NCBI RefSeq assembly: GCF_036373705.1
Contig: NC_089864.1
Coordinates: 4,920,001-4,984,000, forward strand
Direction of reading: 5' to 3'
Length of the DNA: 64,000 nt
DNA from: Amia ocellicauda
Lineage: Eukaryota > Chordata > Actinopteri > Amiiformes > Amiidae
Shown here: piece after piece, positions 36,501 through 46,633 of the stretch
Layout of the letters: each line of letters opens with the position of its first letter
Numbering within the stretch: position 1 is the first letter of the stretch
The notes under the pieces: model-generated
What the model was told of the DNA's origin: nothing
Seen by the model: the letters and a program-made list of their open reading frames with translations, nothing else
Databases searched by the model: none
Translations under genes and position numbers: made by a program

Positions 36501-38516
36501 TTGCCATCGTAGGTGGAGTCGTTGAAGTAGATCGGAGCCCCGGAGAAGCGCATCACGTTCCCCACGGGTGCGGTGTAGGCGACCAGGCCATCTGAGAGAG
36601 AGAGATGCACATTTCAGCAGGAGAAATGTAAGCGATGCATCAGCTGATACCACTGACCAAACCCTGGCCTGAATCACGTTGCTCAGAGCCAGGTCTCGAA
36701 CCAGGCCGGCTCACCGTTCCAGAGGCAGCCATACAGCTCAACCCGCAGGCACACGCTCATGACCCGGTCGGCCATGGGGTAGAAGCGGACCAGCCGGGCG
36801 ATGATTGGTGGGCCCAGGTCCTTCAGAACCACGTCGTAGGTGTTCTGGTTCCCCGACACCACCTGCAGGGGAGCCAGAGAGAGAGGAGCCTGTCAGCAGG
36901 GGCAGCATCAGAGTCACGAGGGCCACAGAGGACAGCGCGGCAATAATGCCACAAAAAATATTGGAGTGTAGTACAGAGCAGTGCAGTATACTACAGTAAA
37001 GAACAAAACTCTCTTGTTTCGTGAAAACCAGAATACAGCTCACATAAGGGTTCAGGTCATCCAGAAAACAAAGAGAAGCACAGTGTGTTTTTAGTATTTT
37101 GTTTAGGCCCACTATTTCAACAGAGAATGAGAACTAGCGCTCTTTTGGCACTGAATTTGTGTGTGAGAAAGAGAGAGAGAGAGAGAGAACCACGGGGAAA
37201 CCTGACCTCCTGACCCCAGCGGTCCTTCCAGGTCAGCCAGTTGCGGCCGTCGCGGCTGTAGCGCAGGCGGTAGGAGCGGGCAAACTCCTTGCCGTGGCCG
37301 CCGGCGTGTCGCCCCTGCGTGCCCACCAGCGTGACGAAGTGCAGCCGCCGCAGGTCCACCTGCAGAAACTCGGCGCTGTGCGGGAATACTGTACTCGCCG
37401 GGCACCACGCCCCGTCGCCCTCCCCCGAGGACAGCCTGGGGACCGAGAGAGAGAGAGGGGGTCAGAGTCGGGGAACATCGTGGTTCACCCGAGAGAGGGA
37501 GAAGGAGACGTATTGGCTGGACACTGCAGTGCAATGCCATAAAAAGGGGGGAGAGAGAGAGAACCTGAGGGAGGATAGGAGAATAGGTTAACACAGACGG
37601 GGCGAAAACATTAACACCGCACTGTGGGGTTTACACCCGGCCGTGCTGACAGCTGACACTGCGGTGACACAGGTTAGAGCAGAGACAGGCTGACTCCCTG
37701 GACAACACAGTTAATTAACACTCCCCCGAGAAACAGAGAGAGACTGAAACACTGCAGAGTGCACTGCAGAGGGATAGACGGAAATCCAGAAGATCAGGAT
37801 GTTGAGAGAGAGGGAGAGACTGACCTGCCGTGTTTGGCCTCGGTGGACTCGGACCAGGCGCTGGATGCCGAGATGTCACGGTCAGGAATGGTACCGTCCT
37901 GCATTCCCAGAGCATAACGGCACATAGCTGAGAGAGAGGGAGAGGGGGAGAGAGGGAAGAGAAGAGAGAAGGAGGGAGAGAAACTGAGATTACTACACTG
38001 TTCAGCCTGTGAAAATAATACTAATTCATTGTGACTGTGCCAAGGAAAAGTCCCCACAAAGTGGAAGAAGGTCTGGGCCAAATCAAAACTGCAGCCCTCC
38101 CCACGAACCGCAAATTACAAACTCGAGCCCGATCGCATTTTCACTCGTTAGGAGTAGCAAGAGGCTTCTGCCAATCAGCTAAACCATGTAATGCAGCACA
38201 CAATTCGTGGGAAGGTCAAGGTTTGTTTTGGTCTCTGCCAAGGTACTGCCATTTGTCTGAACATCAATATTAGTAAACAAGCTTCTAACAAGTCCCTCCG
38301 GTTACTGGATAACTTTTATAGTCGTCTCTGTCCCACAGAAGGGCCTGTAAAAGGGGCAGGGACGTCTCAGATCAGCTCAAGCCGCCCTTTCGGAGGAGAA
38401 GCCGGGACCCGACAGTCATGTGACCGGGCAGCGCTCTCACCCGGGTTGAACTGCCAGTCGGGCTCCACCGCGGTCGTCACGGCGACCAGTACAGAGATGG
38501 CCAGCAGGGTTGCCAT
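28380..38516 (-). CDS. DDR1: Discoidin domain receptor tyrosine kinase 1, complete, 18 coding exons
   Basis: DDR1 is a collagen-activated receptor tyrosine kinase. Coding exons from the 5' end are 38441-38516, 37825-37927, 37207-37435, 36715-36862, 36489-36591, 35825-36011, 35327-35576, 35072-35200, 34877-34930, 33958-34124, 33568-33796, 32180-32269, 30373-30644, 30039-30166, 29509-29706, 29039-29273, 28709-28858 and 28380-28520. They total 2,889 nt: 962 aa plus stop, against about 913 in human. Residues 1-20 are the signal peptide, about 28-185 the discoidin domain (GTQGRHAGG at 98-106), 186-366 the discoidin-like domain, 451-472 the TM helix, and Y567 lies in NPAY. The kinase has GEGQFG at 673-678, Lys711 in VAVK, HRD 813-815, DFG 833-835 and Tyr841/845/846 of the activation loop. 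All key residues are present. Intron 14 uses a GC donor. Confidence 0.97.
28533..28579. repeat. (GA)n microsatellite in last DDR1 intron
   Basis: About 45 bp of GA on the plus strand, CT in the DDR1 sense, a few bases before the final acceptor. Confidence 0.9.
28709..28858 (-). CDS. DDR1: DDR1 kinase exon, C-lobe
   Basis: 150 nt in phase 0 ([35 protein letters not shown]). Acceptor CTGCAG, donor CAG|GTACAG. Confidence 0.96.
28934..28974. repeat. Single unit of the 34-bp minisatellite in a DDR1 intron
   Basis: One complete unit plus the first 8 bases of a second (GCCCAGACTGGAGCGGTG through GGACTATAG then GGCCCAGA), matching arrays 1 and 2. It lies between the two C-lobe kinase exons and is followed by an ATAATAAT patch. 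Confidence 0.92.
29039..29273 (-). CDS. DDR1: DDR1 kinase exon, catalytic and activation loops
   Basis: 235 nt, with [33 protein letters not shown] and [20 protein letters not shown] Asp815, DFG Asp833 and the YxxxYY triad are intact. Confidence 0.97.
29359..29498. repeat. (GA)n and GGGACAGAGA repeats in DDR1 intron
   Basis: About 140 bp of GA repeats interrupted by GGGACAGAGAGA blocks, reaching to within about 10 bp of an exon. Confidence 0.9.
29509..29706 (-). CDS. DDR1: DDR1 kinase exon, N-lobe to hinge
   Basis: 198 nt ([47 protein letters not shown]). Donor CAG|GTCCGG, followed directly by C/T repeats in sense orientation. Confidence 0.95.
30039..30166 (-). CDS. DDR1: DDR1 kinase exon with VAVK lysine, GC donor
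   Basis: 128 nt ([35 protein letters not shown]). The 3' splice junction is GCCAG|GCAAGC, a GC-AG intron; the reading frame and protein conservation (KNA-R-NDF) require this position. Confidence 0.93.
30373..30644 (-). CDS. DDR1: DDR1 exon, Pro-rich juxtamembrane and kinase start
   Basis: 272 nt. It encodes a Pro-rich stretch ([14 protein letters not shown]), [20 protein letters not shown] and YAVPAL, then [12 protein letters not shown], the glycine-rich ATP loop. Acceptor GGTAG|CATG, donor GAG|GTGAGT. Confidence 0.95.
30645..32179 (-). other. DDR1: DDR1 intron between NPAY and kinase-leading exons
   Basis: 1.5-kb intron with several (GA)n runs on the plus strand (near 30,673, 30,883, 31,057 and 32,125) and a strong minus-strand CTCF-like core (GCGCCCTCTAGTGG on plus, 31863-31876). 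The open frame at 31,263-31,577 (plus) has no recognisable domain. Confidence 0.5.
31863..31876 (-). promoter_or_regulatory. CTCF-like motif, reverse orientation
   Basis: The minus strand reads CCACTAGAGGGCGC, a strong CTCF core match, in the intron after the NPAY exon. It is convergent with respect to the plus-oriented motif upstream at 11567. Confidence 0.4.
32180..32269 (-). CDS. DDR1: DDR1 NPAY juxtamembrane exon (cassette-type)
   Basis: 90 nt, phase 1 at both ends, encoding [20 protein letters not shown] and on to NTQ. Tyr567 in NPAY corresponds to human Tyr513, a Shc PTB-binding site lying in the 37-residue alternative insert that separates DDR1b from DDR1a. Skipping this exon would preserve frame, so the same isoform choice is possible here. 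Confidence 0.88.
32282..32421. repeat. CACAGTGAGAACACA minisatellite next to the NPAY exon
   Basis: Three to four imperfect units containing CACAGTGAGAACACACGGGC, degrading into ACACAC repeats, lie a few tens of bases upstream (sense) of the NPAY exon acceptor. Confidence 0.75.
33392..33516. repeat. (CT)n microsatellite in DDR1 intron
   Basis: About 125 bp of CT on the plus strand with CCTCTCT interruptions, 50 bp from the juxtamembrane exon. In DDR1 sense this is GA, opposite to most repeats in the gene. Confidence 0.9.
33568..33796 (-). CDS. DDR1: DDR1 exon, cytosolic juxtamembrane
   Basis: 229 nt ([44 protein letters not shown]). HLSVP.DT..INN matches human. Donor CTG|GTGAGC. Confidence 0.92.
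33958..34124 (-). CDS. DDR1: DDR1 exon, transmembrane segment
   Basis: 167 nt. After DDSSNTS it encodes [20 protein letters not shown] (residues 451-470) and then the basic stop-transfer [22 protein letters not shown] is near-identical to human DDR1. Confidence 0.95.
34407..34421 (+). promoter_or_regulatory. CTCF-like motif in DDR1 intron
   Basis: CCACCAGGGGGCGCT is an essentially perfect CTCF core, located in the intron between the second linker exon and the TM exon. Confidence 0.45.
34877..34930 (-). CDS. DDR1: DDR1 exon, extracellular linker II
   Basis: 54 nt, phase 1 at both ends ([18 protein letters not shown]) with N-G-T and N-D-T sequons. It is weakly conserved and was assigned because good splice sites and phase fit on both sides; it could be alternative. 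Confidence 0.75.
35072..35200 (-). CDS. DDR1: DDR1 exon, extracellular Pro/Thr-rich linker I
   Basis: 129 nt, phase 1 at both ends. It encodes a Glu/Pro then Thr/Pro-rich stalk ([23 protein letters not shown]), probably O-glycosylated. Sequence is not conserved with mammals, but its place between the discoidin-like domain and TM is as expected. Confidence 0.85.
35327..35576 (-). CDS. DDR1: DDR1 exon, discoidin-like domain end
   Basis: 250 nt ([49 protein letters not shown]), closing the extracellular globular part. Donor CTG|GTACGG. Confidence 0.95.
35825..36011 (-). CDS. DDR1: DDR1 exon, discoidin-like domain
   Basis: 187 nt ([50 protein letters not shown]), ending in phase 0 at CAG|GTCTGA. 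Confidence 0.95.
36489..36591 (-). CDS. DDR1: DDR1 exon, discoidin-like domain start
   Basis: 103 nt ([30 protein letters not shown]). N209-D-S is a potential N-glycosylation sequon at the human Asn211 position. Confidence 0.93.
36715..36862 (-). CDS. DDR1: DDR1 exon, discoidin domain end
   Basis: 148 nt, up to residue 185 ([31 protein letters not shown]). Acceptor CTGCAG, donor ACG|GTGAGC. Confidence 0.95.
37207..37435 (-). CDS. DDR1: DDR1 exon, discoidin domain core
   Basis: 229 nt, residues 60-136, with [27 protein letters not shown] and [20 protein letters not shown]. It holds the loops that bind the collagen GVMGFO motif in the family. Confidence 0.95.
37825..37927 (-). CDS. DDR1: DDR1 exon, discoidin domain start
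   Basis: 103 nt encoding [20 protein letters not shown] and [14 protein letters not shown], diagnostic of the discoidin domain of DDRs. Donor AG|GTCAGT. Confidence 0.95.
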
Positions 38517-38566
38517 GGCAGCAGTTGGTTACCTCCTGAGGCCCGGCCAGGCGGCACTCACCATAT
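38441..38566 (-). CDS. DDR1: DDR1 first coding exon, with 5'UTR and a uORF
   Basis: The acceptor follows a (CT)n tract ending CCCAAAAACAG, so the exon starts at 38566. Fifty nt of leader precede ATG at 38516 (context CTGCCATGG, a good Kozak match). It encodes a signal peptide, [16 protein letters not shown], then [10 protein letters not shown] short upstream ORF (ATG at 38564, TAA ending at 38529, 11 codons) lies in the leader. Because an acceptor precedes it, at least one non-coding exon must lie upstream. Confidence 0.85.
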
Positions 38567-41500
38567 CTGTTTTTGGGAGAGAGAGAGAGAGAGAGAGAAC
38601 CAGGGGGTTAAAGGCCATAGGTGGGAAAGTGGAGGTTTAAATCAAACAGCAAGTCAGGCGAAGACAACAAAAATCTCTCACGCGAAAGGTCGATTGAGTA
38701 ATATTCCTTGGAAGAATAATTAACAGAGCCGTCTACTTCCTTATTAGTTTTAAGATGATGTCACGTTTGTTTGCCTTATTGCATTCTGGAGCTCCGCTGT
38801 TAATGATTAATACAAACATATAAATATTGGTGGTGAGAATTGGCCAAGACAAGGACTGGCTGGACTCTATTTGTGTTGTTATTGCCAAAAAGGAGATTGT
38901 GCTTTTTGTGTAGATCATTCTGTTAAAGCAATGCTATTCAGTAGTCCAGCAACGTTCTTGAGTTATTGAGCTGATGTTTTTCATCCTCTGTGACATCCAA
39001 ATGATAACATCTAACACCACAGCGAGGGTGACATCACGGGCAATACAAAAACCAACAAGAGTCAATCCACGCTTATAGCGAGTCACATCTGGGCAGAACA
39101 GCGGATGGGAGATGGATTCTAAACCGAAGAGACGGAACACTATAATAAACCCTAGACCGGAGCCATGCCGACTCCCAGACAAGAGCAGGGTTTGAGTGGG
39201 GGGGGTGTGGCTCAGCCGGGGGGGAGGGCTGGGAGCAGCTGCAGCAGTGGGGCGTAGCTTGGGCACCCCGCACTGTAACTGTGCCACCGCAGTGAGGAGA
39301 CCGGGCAGCTGGACTCCCACTCGTAAAGAAGAAGGAAAAAAACACAAGAAAGAAAACAAGGAAGCGCTAGCAGACATCGCTGGGAATGATTAACGATCAG
39401 TAACTCCCGACACATACAGTTGTGGTTCAAAGCCTTGCCCACCCCCCACCGCTGTCAAGAATCTGCTTTGGGGCGACTCTTTCACTCTCTCTCTCTCGCT
39501 CTCTGAGGTCCCAGTGACATATCTTCCTGTGCTTTCTGATCAACATTGATTCAGCCCTGGGGTAAAATAAACTGTCATTGATCCTGGGCGATTGAACTTG
39601 AGTTAAGACCGAGGTCAGGGCAGAGACAGAGACAGGGTGTAGACTTTTGACTGCCACTGCATTCATTTCTATGTCCCTGTGTTAAATCAATCAACTGGGA
39701 TCCGGAGTCAGGGCTCTGTATTCAACTTTGATAAGACACCGGCGATTAAAACGTTGAGTTTCACACACTTTATTAAATAAAATAAAAATCGAAGACAGGG
39801 AAAACTTTCAACCGTAATGATGTCACTCCAACACCTCTAATTTTCTTTTCAGATTCTTCTTGAGTCCCCCTGGGCAAAGATGACCACAATCAATTCATCA
39901 AGCGTCGGCAAATCAATGAGCAACACAGGCAGTATAGTGTGAACAGAACTTCTTACAGGGCCGAAGCCAGGGGGCTCTGCTGCTGTAGGGGAGGGGCAGT
40001 GTCTTTGGGGGGGCACAGGGGAATGCGTGTCTGTTCAGCTCTGTAGTGCGGCAGAGCAGCAGCCAGGCCGGACAGCTGTCACACTCACCGAGACACATGC
40101 TTTTGCTTCCAACACACACACACACACACACACACAGAGAAGGACTGGGCAACTGTAGTGTGTTGAAACTGTCAGAGTGAAGGAAGGAGGGAGAGAGAGA
40201 GAGAGAGAGAGTATATACGTGTGTGTGTTTGAAAATTGTACATGGATTAGGAGCTCCTAGGATTCCATTTGATCGGACTGTGTGTGTGTGTCAGCTTTGC
40301 ACTGCCCCCCCACCCTCGTTCTTCACTAGGAATTGCTATTTCTATTTGAAAAACACGGCCGGACTGAAACGCCATTATGCAGGGCTGAGTGGCTGAGCTG
40401 TTCGAGTGGTCGAGAGCAAGCCAGACTCAGACAGCCACTTAAGGTGCGGTTGCTAAAAGCTCCCTAGGGTGTGGAGCCTGTGTCTCACAATAAAAGATAG
40501 GCTTGTGTGTGAGAGAGAGAGAGGGGAGAGAAAGAGAGCGAGAGAGTGTCTCTGTGCTGTAAACACAGTCCTATGTGCCAGTGGATAGGGTTACACTGGC
40601 TGCCATTCAAAAGCTTACATGTATGGATATCTGCCTGCGTGAGTGTGAGTGTGTGTGTGTGCATGTGTGTCTATCTCTAAATGTGAGTGGATCTGTAACC
40701 ATGGCCAAGAACGGACCCTGATCTGGTTGTCAGTCCCAAACCAATAAACCTGTGTAAACACAATTTCCCTCAGTAATGCGGAACTGTAATCCTGAAATGT
40801 AAAGAAGATGATAACATGTCAACTAATCAATATCGGGCGGGAGGATCGTGAGACAAATCCCAAAAAGACAGCTGCTGAGCTTGTGTATTGTCTTCATCAT
40901 AGCATCTTCAGGTCCACTTCACTGGAACTGCTTAGTCAAACTGGAAACCTTGATCGCTGGGTCAAGACACATTTTCAGGACATTATTGGAGATGTAATCG
41001 AAATTTCTAGAGAGGGTTCGGACCCTAATGTGTGTGTGTGTGCGTGTGTGTGTGTTAGTGTGTGTGTGTGTGATGGAAACACTGAAGCCTTGCTACAAAG
41101 GCTGGCTATTGAGGTGGAGCTGCAGCCCTCCTCCCTGCCTGCTCTGTAATCCCTTGGTTTCTCTAGAGCCAGAAAGCAATGGAGATAAACCCTTACCGGG
41201 GAAAATACACAGGAGCGTCCAGGCAAGAAGGAACAGAGCTGGGATTTAAGCTCATTAAACCAAGGGAGACAGATTCCTTTGGGATCGCAGAAGACAGACA
41301 ATCACACGGTGAGTCATATTGTCAGGTGCGAAGGGATGGGATTGCTCACTTTGTTCTCTTTGTTTCGCAGCCAGCAGGTGATCAGAGAAAAGAGAAGGTG
41401 AATAGGAGCTGAAGAGCAGTAACAGTCCAGTCCAGCCTCCTCAACAGCTCTCGGTTTCCCCAGAATAACAGCACGTCACGTCGCAGTTAGCCCGGACACA

Positions 41501-44500
41501 CAGACACTCCTGCTCAGAGGTACAGACCAGTCAAGAGCTGTTTACACTTCAGACACATTATCAGTCACTGTGTAATTTTAGCTTTGGTGGAGACCAGGCA
41601 TATTGTGAATCCTGGACAATGGGGACGGAGACAGAGGGCATTTTCAGCCTCAGCGCTGGGGACCAGTGAGTAACTGAACACAACAACACTCTGCAAGAGG
41701 GTTTCCTTGTGGTGCTCTAAAGTCAATTCAAATTCAAGCTCTATGATTGAGTTCAGAATTACTTTTGGGCTCCCATAGTGCCTGACTGACTGTCTCACAA
41801 ACAGCCCCCCACACACACCCTGTCGGACTGCCTTGCGGTGGAGACTCACACCGAGTGGGCAGACGTCAGTGCGGAACACAGATTGATTTGTGCGCGCTGG
41901 TGTTTACCCAGCCCGGCTCGGGCACTACTTTCCAAGTGCAGATACAGAGCTGATAGCGCAGCCAGAGTGTTTACTGAACTAAATATAGCCGAGTGACAGC
42001 ACAGAGCAACCCTTTTCTATTCACTGTAAACACTGGGCATGAGAGAGAGAGAGAGAGAGCGGTGCATTACTGGAACCAAGGTGATACTAAATCAAGGGCC
42101 CTTGTCAGCATTGTGGCCGCCAGCCAATCCGAGAGGGCCAAGAGGGACGCCAGCGGGCACTGAGTGACGGGGAAGAAACCGGAGCTGAAAAACGGGCACT
42201 TCTTACATTGCAGAGGACTGTGGTTTCTCCCCTAAAGACCAATTGACAAAGGTGCAGTACACATAACACATGATTTTTCTGCCACAATCATGTTAAGAAT
42301 TCAGAAAAAACAAAAACAAAAATACCACCTGAACCACATCAACAACAAAACCGACATTTAGGCAACCTGACGCTTATGTTGTCCAATGACAGCATAGGGC
42401 AGGAGCAGCGTAGTGTCATCGTGGAGAGACGTACGTGTGGGAAGCCAGGACACAAACTATGGAAGCGCAACAGCACCACTACAGTAAACAGAGCGCTGGG
42501 GCCAACTGCCACGCTCTCGAGGCCGGGTGCAGCGCAGGGCTCTCAGGTAGGTGGGCAGGGGCCCCGACAGTCCGGTGCGGAGCCAGGCCCTATGCAGTTG
42601 AGCGAGAGGGGGCCGGCCACCGCAGGCTATTTCCGACAGCGCCGGGCCTGTGATCAGGGCAGGCGACGTCAGGCTCTTCCCCGAGGTCTGTCACCTCTGT
42701 GCTGGGATGGCAGGCAGCCCAAACACCCCTTCCCCGACTCAAATTAGGCCCCCCTCCCCTTAGTGTGGAGCTCCTCATTTTTTCACGCAGGGCTGGCTGT
42801 TGAGAGGGAGCCAGGACAAAACCAGAGGAGCGTTTTTAGACAACTACATCATCCACTCAACAGAGGGGGACATGGACTCTCCAGGAACACAGACTTCTCT
42901 CTCCTTTGCTTTTCCCCCAGGTGTCAGCTCTCGGTCAAGCCGTACTGTTTCAATAACAGATTTGTTTTAAAAGGACAATGAAGAATAAAAGAATAAAAGC
43001 ACTTGAACTTGGCCAGAGAGCCTCTAGTCACGCAACCTTGTGTCCTGTGGAAAAACCCAGTGGGCAACTTACTCATCACAGGGAACGGGATTATTTCTAG
43101 GAATTGCAATGTAAAAAATAAAATAAAAAATGCTGATTCACTTCCTCAATCATGGTGTGTTGATGATTTTCTTTGGCTTTTTTTATTCTTGGTTTCCCCA
43201 GCTGGGTTTGAGGTGCTTTGTTAGCTTTGCTGATGGGCCAGAAGCTCGAAGGGGAAGGACGAGCTCAACACGACAGTGAACTCCTCAGAAAGAAAGCACT
43301 ACTTACAGTTTACCCCCCACCACCCTCCCTCCTGCCCATGATCTCATGGCCTGTAACCTTATCCTTCTAGGTTATCAAGTGCAGTACGAGTTGAAAGGGG
43401 CTATTGTAAGAGGCCAGAGGCAAACTGCAGAGAATACGGCTCAATTCAGAGACAAGCACTTACCCAAACTCTGATCAAGGTTATCACGGCGATTCCTTCT
43501 TTCTGGACACCAGCTACGAGAATTGATAAGGACTGTTTGGCAAGGACACCTGCAGCGAGCAAATCAATCCTGAGCCCCCACCCCTTCTCTCTGTCTCTCT
43601 CAGGAACTGGGAACCGAGCCATAAGCCCAGGGGCAATAGCAACCACAGCTCACCTCCACTTTCTCACACTGGCACACCCACAGTCGTCATCGTAAAACAA
43701 CCCCCATTTCCAAGCACATCGCATGAAGCCCTGGGGTTACCCAGGCCTTGTCATCTTCGCCTACGCACACTGGGTCTCACCCCCACTCCCGGAGTCACAC
43801 CTGCAAGGTTTCTGACATTGGCTCCCTCTGGAGGGTGACCTCAAGAACTGATGCACTGGAGGGGAATTCTGGCTACTTCCTCTAGAAGAAAACTGCAGGG
43901 GCCGACAACGGTGGCCAAGACACTAGGTCAAGTCGTGTCCGAGTGAGAGAGAGGCTGCTTTCAGGGTCGGCTCAGTATAGGACAGCACAGGTTCAAACAA
44001 GACTGGGCAAACCATTACAGGAGAGGAGCACAGGGTCACGAGCCCCATGCAGGGCAGGTCTTCAGTTCAATGCATGTCCCTTTTTACCGAGCGTTTCACA
44101 GGAAAGTAGCAACAGGATCAAGTTGCAATTCCTGCACAATATATATTTGATTTTGAAACACCTAGGGAGTAGAAACAGCCTGCCCTGCTTAATACTGGAG
44201 TCCAGTGCACAGAGGATCTTTTAGACCAATCACACACACTAAGATACTGTTTTCACTCATTTAACTGTAACCAATCTGCAAAAAGGTAGCTTTTAAAGGA
44301 GGAACAAAAAAACAAATTGAATCAGCTGGGCAGTATAGCTCAGAATGTGCAAATATACTTTCCATAACTTGCCACTGAATCGGTGTTCGTGGCCCAGATA
44401 AGCAAAGACCTGTGGAAAGGTCACTTTTCACACTAGTAAATGCAAATAAATATGCCTCCCGTCAAAACCATACCTGTGATTAAATCCTGCAGTTTGAATT

Positions 44501-45633
44501 TGAATTGTATAAATCTGCTCCTTTCGTTAACAATGTTAATAGTTTATAATTCAAGTCCATTTGTGTTGCGCAGTGAACAAGTACAAGGGTGATTTCTCCC
44601 CCTTAACTCTAGTCTTGTTAATAAACAAAGCTCTGTTAAATTCCCAGTCTGCTGAGCTAGGGCTATAGTGAGCTCATTAGCGTGGTTTGCGGGCAGTGAA
44701 TTGGAGACCATGGCCGAGTGGATGCCTGTGATTAATAATGCAACAGCCTTAATGCAGTAAGACTATGTGTGAATGGGTTAATGGTTCTAATGCATCTCCA
44801 ATTGTAAGTTAAGTGACGCAATCCCCCCCAGGACAGCCCGATAATAATAATAATAATCTAAAAAAACACACGCAATGACTGAGGCAGCACATTGCAGTGA
44901 CTCAGGAGCAGCGACTCCGGCTCACCGCCGCCAGGCGCTCACATTAACCCCGGGCCTGCAGGTCAACTCGTTTCCGGCTGACTGACTATCAGTCAAATAA
45001 ACACACACACGTTGCTTACAGTTATAGTATACTGTGACGGAATAAAGCTGTGGTCAGCGCCATTGGTTCAATTCCCATTTCAGCTGAATTCAGTCTGGTC
45101 AATGCCAATCAAATGTGTGCAACGCTGATATTTTTCAATCCCAAATTCAGCTGCAATTCCTGAATCCATAACAGATCCTGAATAGAACAATTCTCACGAA
45201 AATACACACACACAGTATCACAGATACGGAGACATACTACTACTAATTTTCTGCGTTTATATCCTGTTGGTCTCCTGTGGCAGAAACACATTGCAAATAT
45301 ACTCCCAGTTGCAAGCTGCAGGAAATGGATATTTGATTATGTGGATTGTGCTTTCCAGGAGTGGGATCAAATGACATCAGCTGCAGTGAAGACCACTGAA
45401 ACTGGACGCGCAGCAGCAGAGAAGGTGTGTATTGATCGGGCGGTACTAATCAGGTTTTCAGGTTTTATTTACTGATCCCAATCCTTCCCCCAACTATTTC
45501 ATTAATATACTAACTCTGACTATTGTTTTTCTCAAGCGTGGATCTCAACAGCAAACTAAAACTAAGTCTGAATCAGATCTCCTGATGTGAACAGCACTAC
45601 ACCTGGCTCCAGTATCTGTTCTTACTTCCATCT

Positions 45634-45636
<3 letters not shown>

Positions 45637-45663
<27 letters not shown>
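45637..45663. repeat. (TA)n microsatellite
   Basis: About 27 bp of perfect TA repeat. Confidence 0.92.
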
Positions 45664-45668
<5 letters not shown>

Positions 45669-46140
45669 GTATGATTATTATTATGGCATGCAGGCCAGAG
45701 CCAAATGGGGAGCGGAGTGTGAGAGCACAAGAACGGGCCCAGAGGCAGCGGCTCAGCCCGGCAGAATACCTGACAGCCCGGTGTGATCATACTTCGGTGA
45801 AGAGGCCACAGACATGTCTGAGCAGCACAAGCCTGGGAACTGGGGGAGGCACTGAGGGGAAATGGAGATCTGATTTTTCACAGGACCCCCCCACGCTGTA
45901 TCTCAACCGTCATAAATTCCATTACAGTGAGAGAGATAGAGGGTGGGGAGAGAGAGAGTGCTGAAGGGGATGGAAATGTATCTATATCGTTGCCAGAGAG
46001 ATTAAAGCAGCTCAGAGCTAAAAGGAATCCAAAGAGATGTTAGAGATCAATGACTGCATACCTTCGAGTCCCTGTCTCTGACAAGAAGTGGGGTGAAACC
46101 TGTTACACTGCTATATTGAAACTGCCATCTGGAGCTATGT

Positions 46141-46633
46141 GTGTGGACTATAGGATAGGACCCAGACTGGAGCGGTGCTGTGTGGACTATAGGGCCCAGA
46201 CTGGAGCAGCGCTGTGTGGACTATAGGACCCAGACTGGAGCAGCGCTGTGTGGACTATAGGATAAGGCCCAGACTGGAGCAGCGCTGTGTGGACTATAGG
46301 GCCCAGACTGGAGCAGCGCTGTGTGGACTATAGGGCCCAGACTGGAGCAGTGCTGTGTGGACTATAGGGCCCAGACTGGAGCAGCGCTGTGTGGACTATA
46401 GGATAGGGCCCAGACTGGAGCAGCGCTGTGTGGACTATAGGGCCCAGACTGGAGCAGCGCTGTGTGGACTATAGGATAGGGCCCAGCCTGGAGCAGTGCT
46501 GTGTGGACTATAGGATAGGGCCCAGACTGGAGCAGCGCTGTGTGGACTATAGGGCCCAGACTGGAGCTGCGCTGTGTGGACTATAGGGCCCAGACTGGAG
46601 CTGCGCTGTGTGGACTATAGGACCCAGACTGGA
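46141..46633. repeat. Minisatellite array 2, 13 full units of 34/39 bp
   Basis: This starts with a partial unit (GTGTGGACTATAG, 46141-46153), then eight 34-bp and five 39-bp units (46154-46620), and ends with a 13-bp partial unit. It is the same family as array 1 but richer in 39-bp units, with private variants GATAAGG, CCCAGCCTGG and, twice, GAGCTGCGC. Confidence 0.96.

Noticed and set aside
45040..45082. tRNA-like B box (GGTTCAATTCCC) suggesting a SINE or tRNA
   Set aside because: No matching A box, cloverleaf or tail could be found around it.
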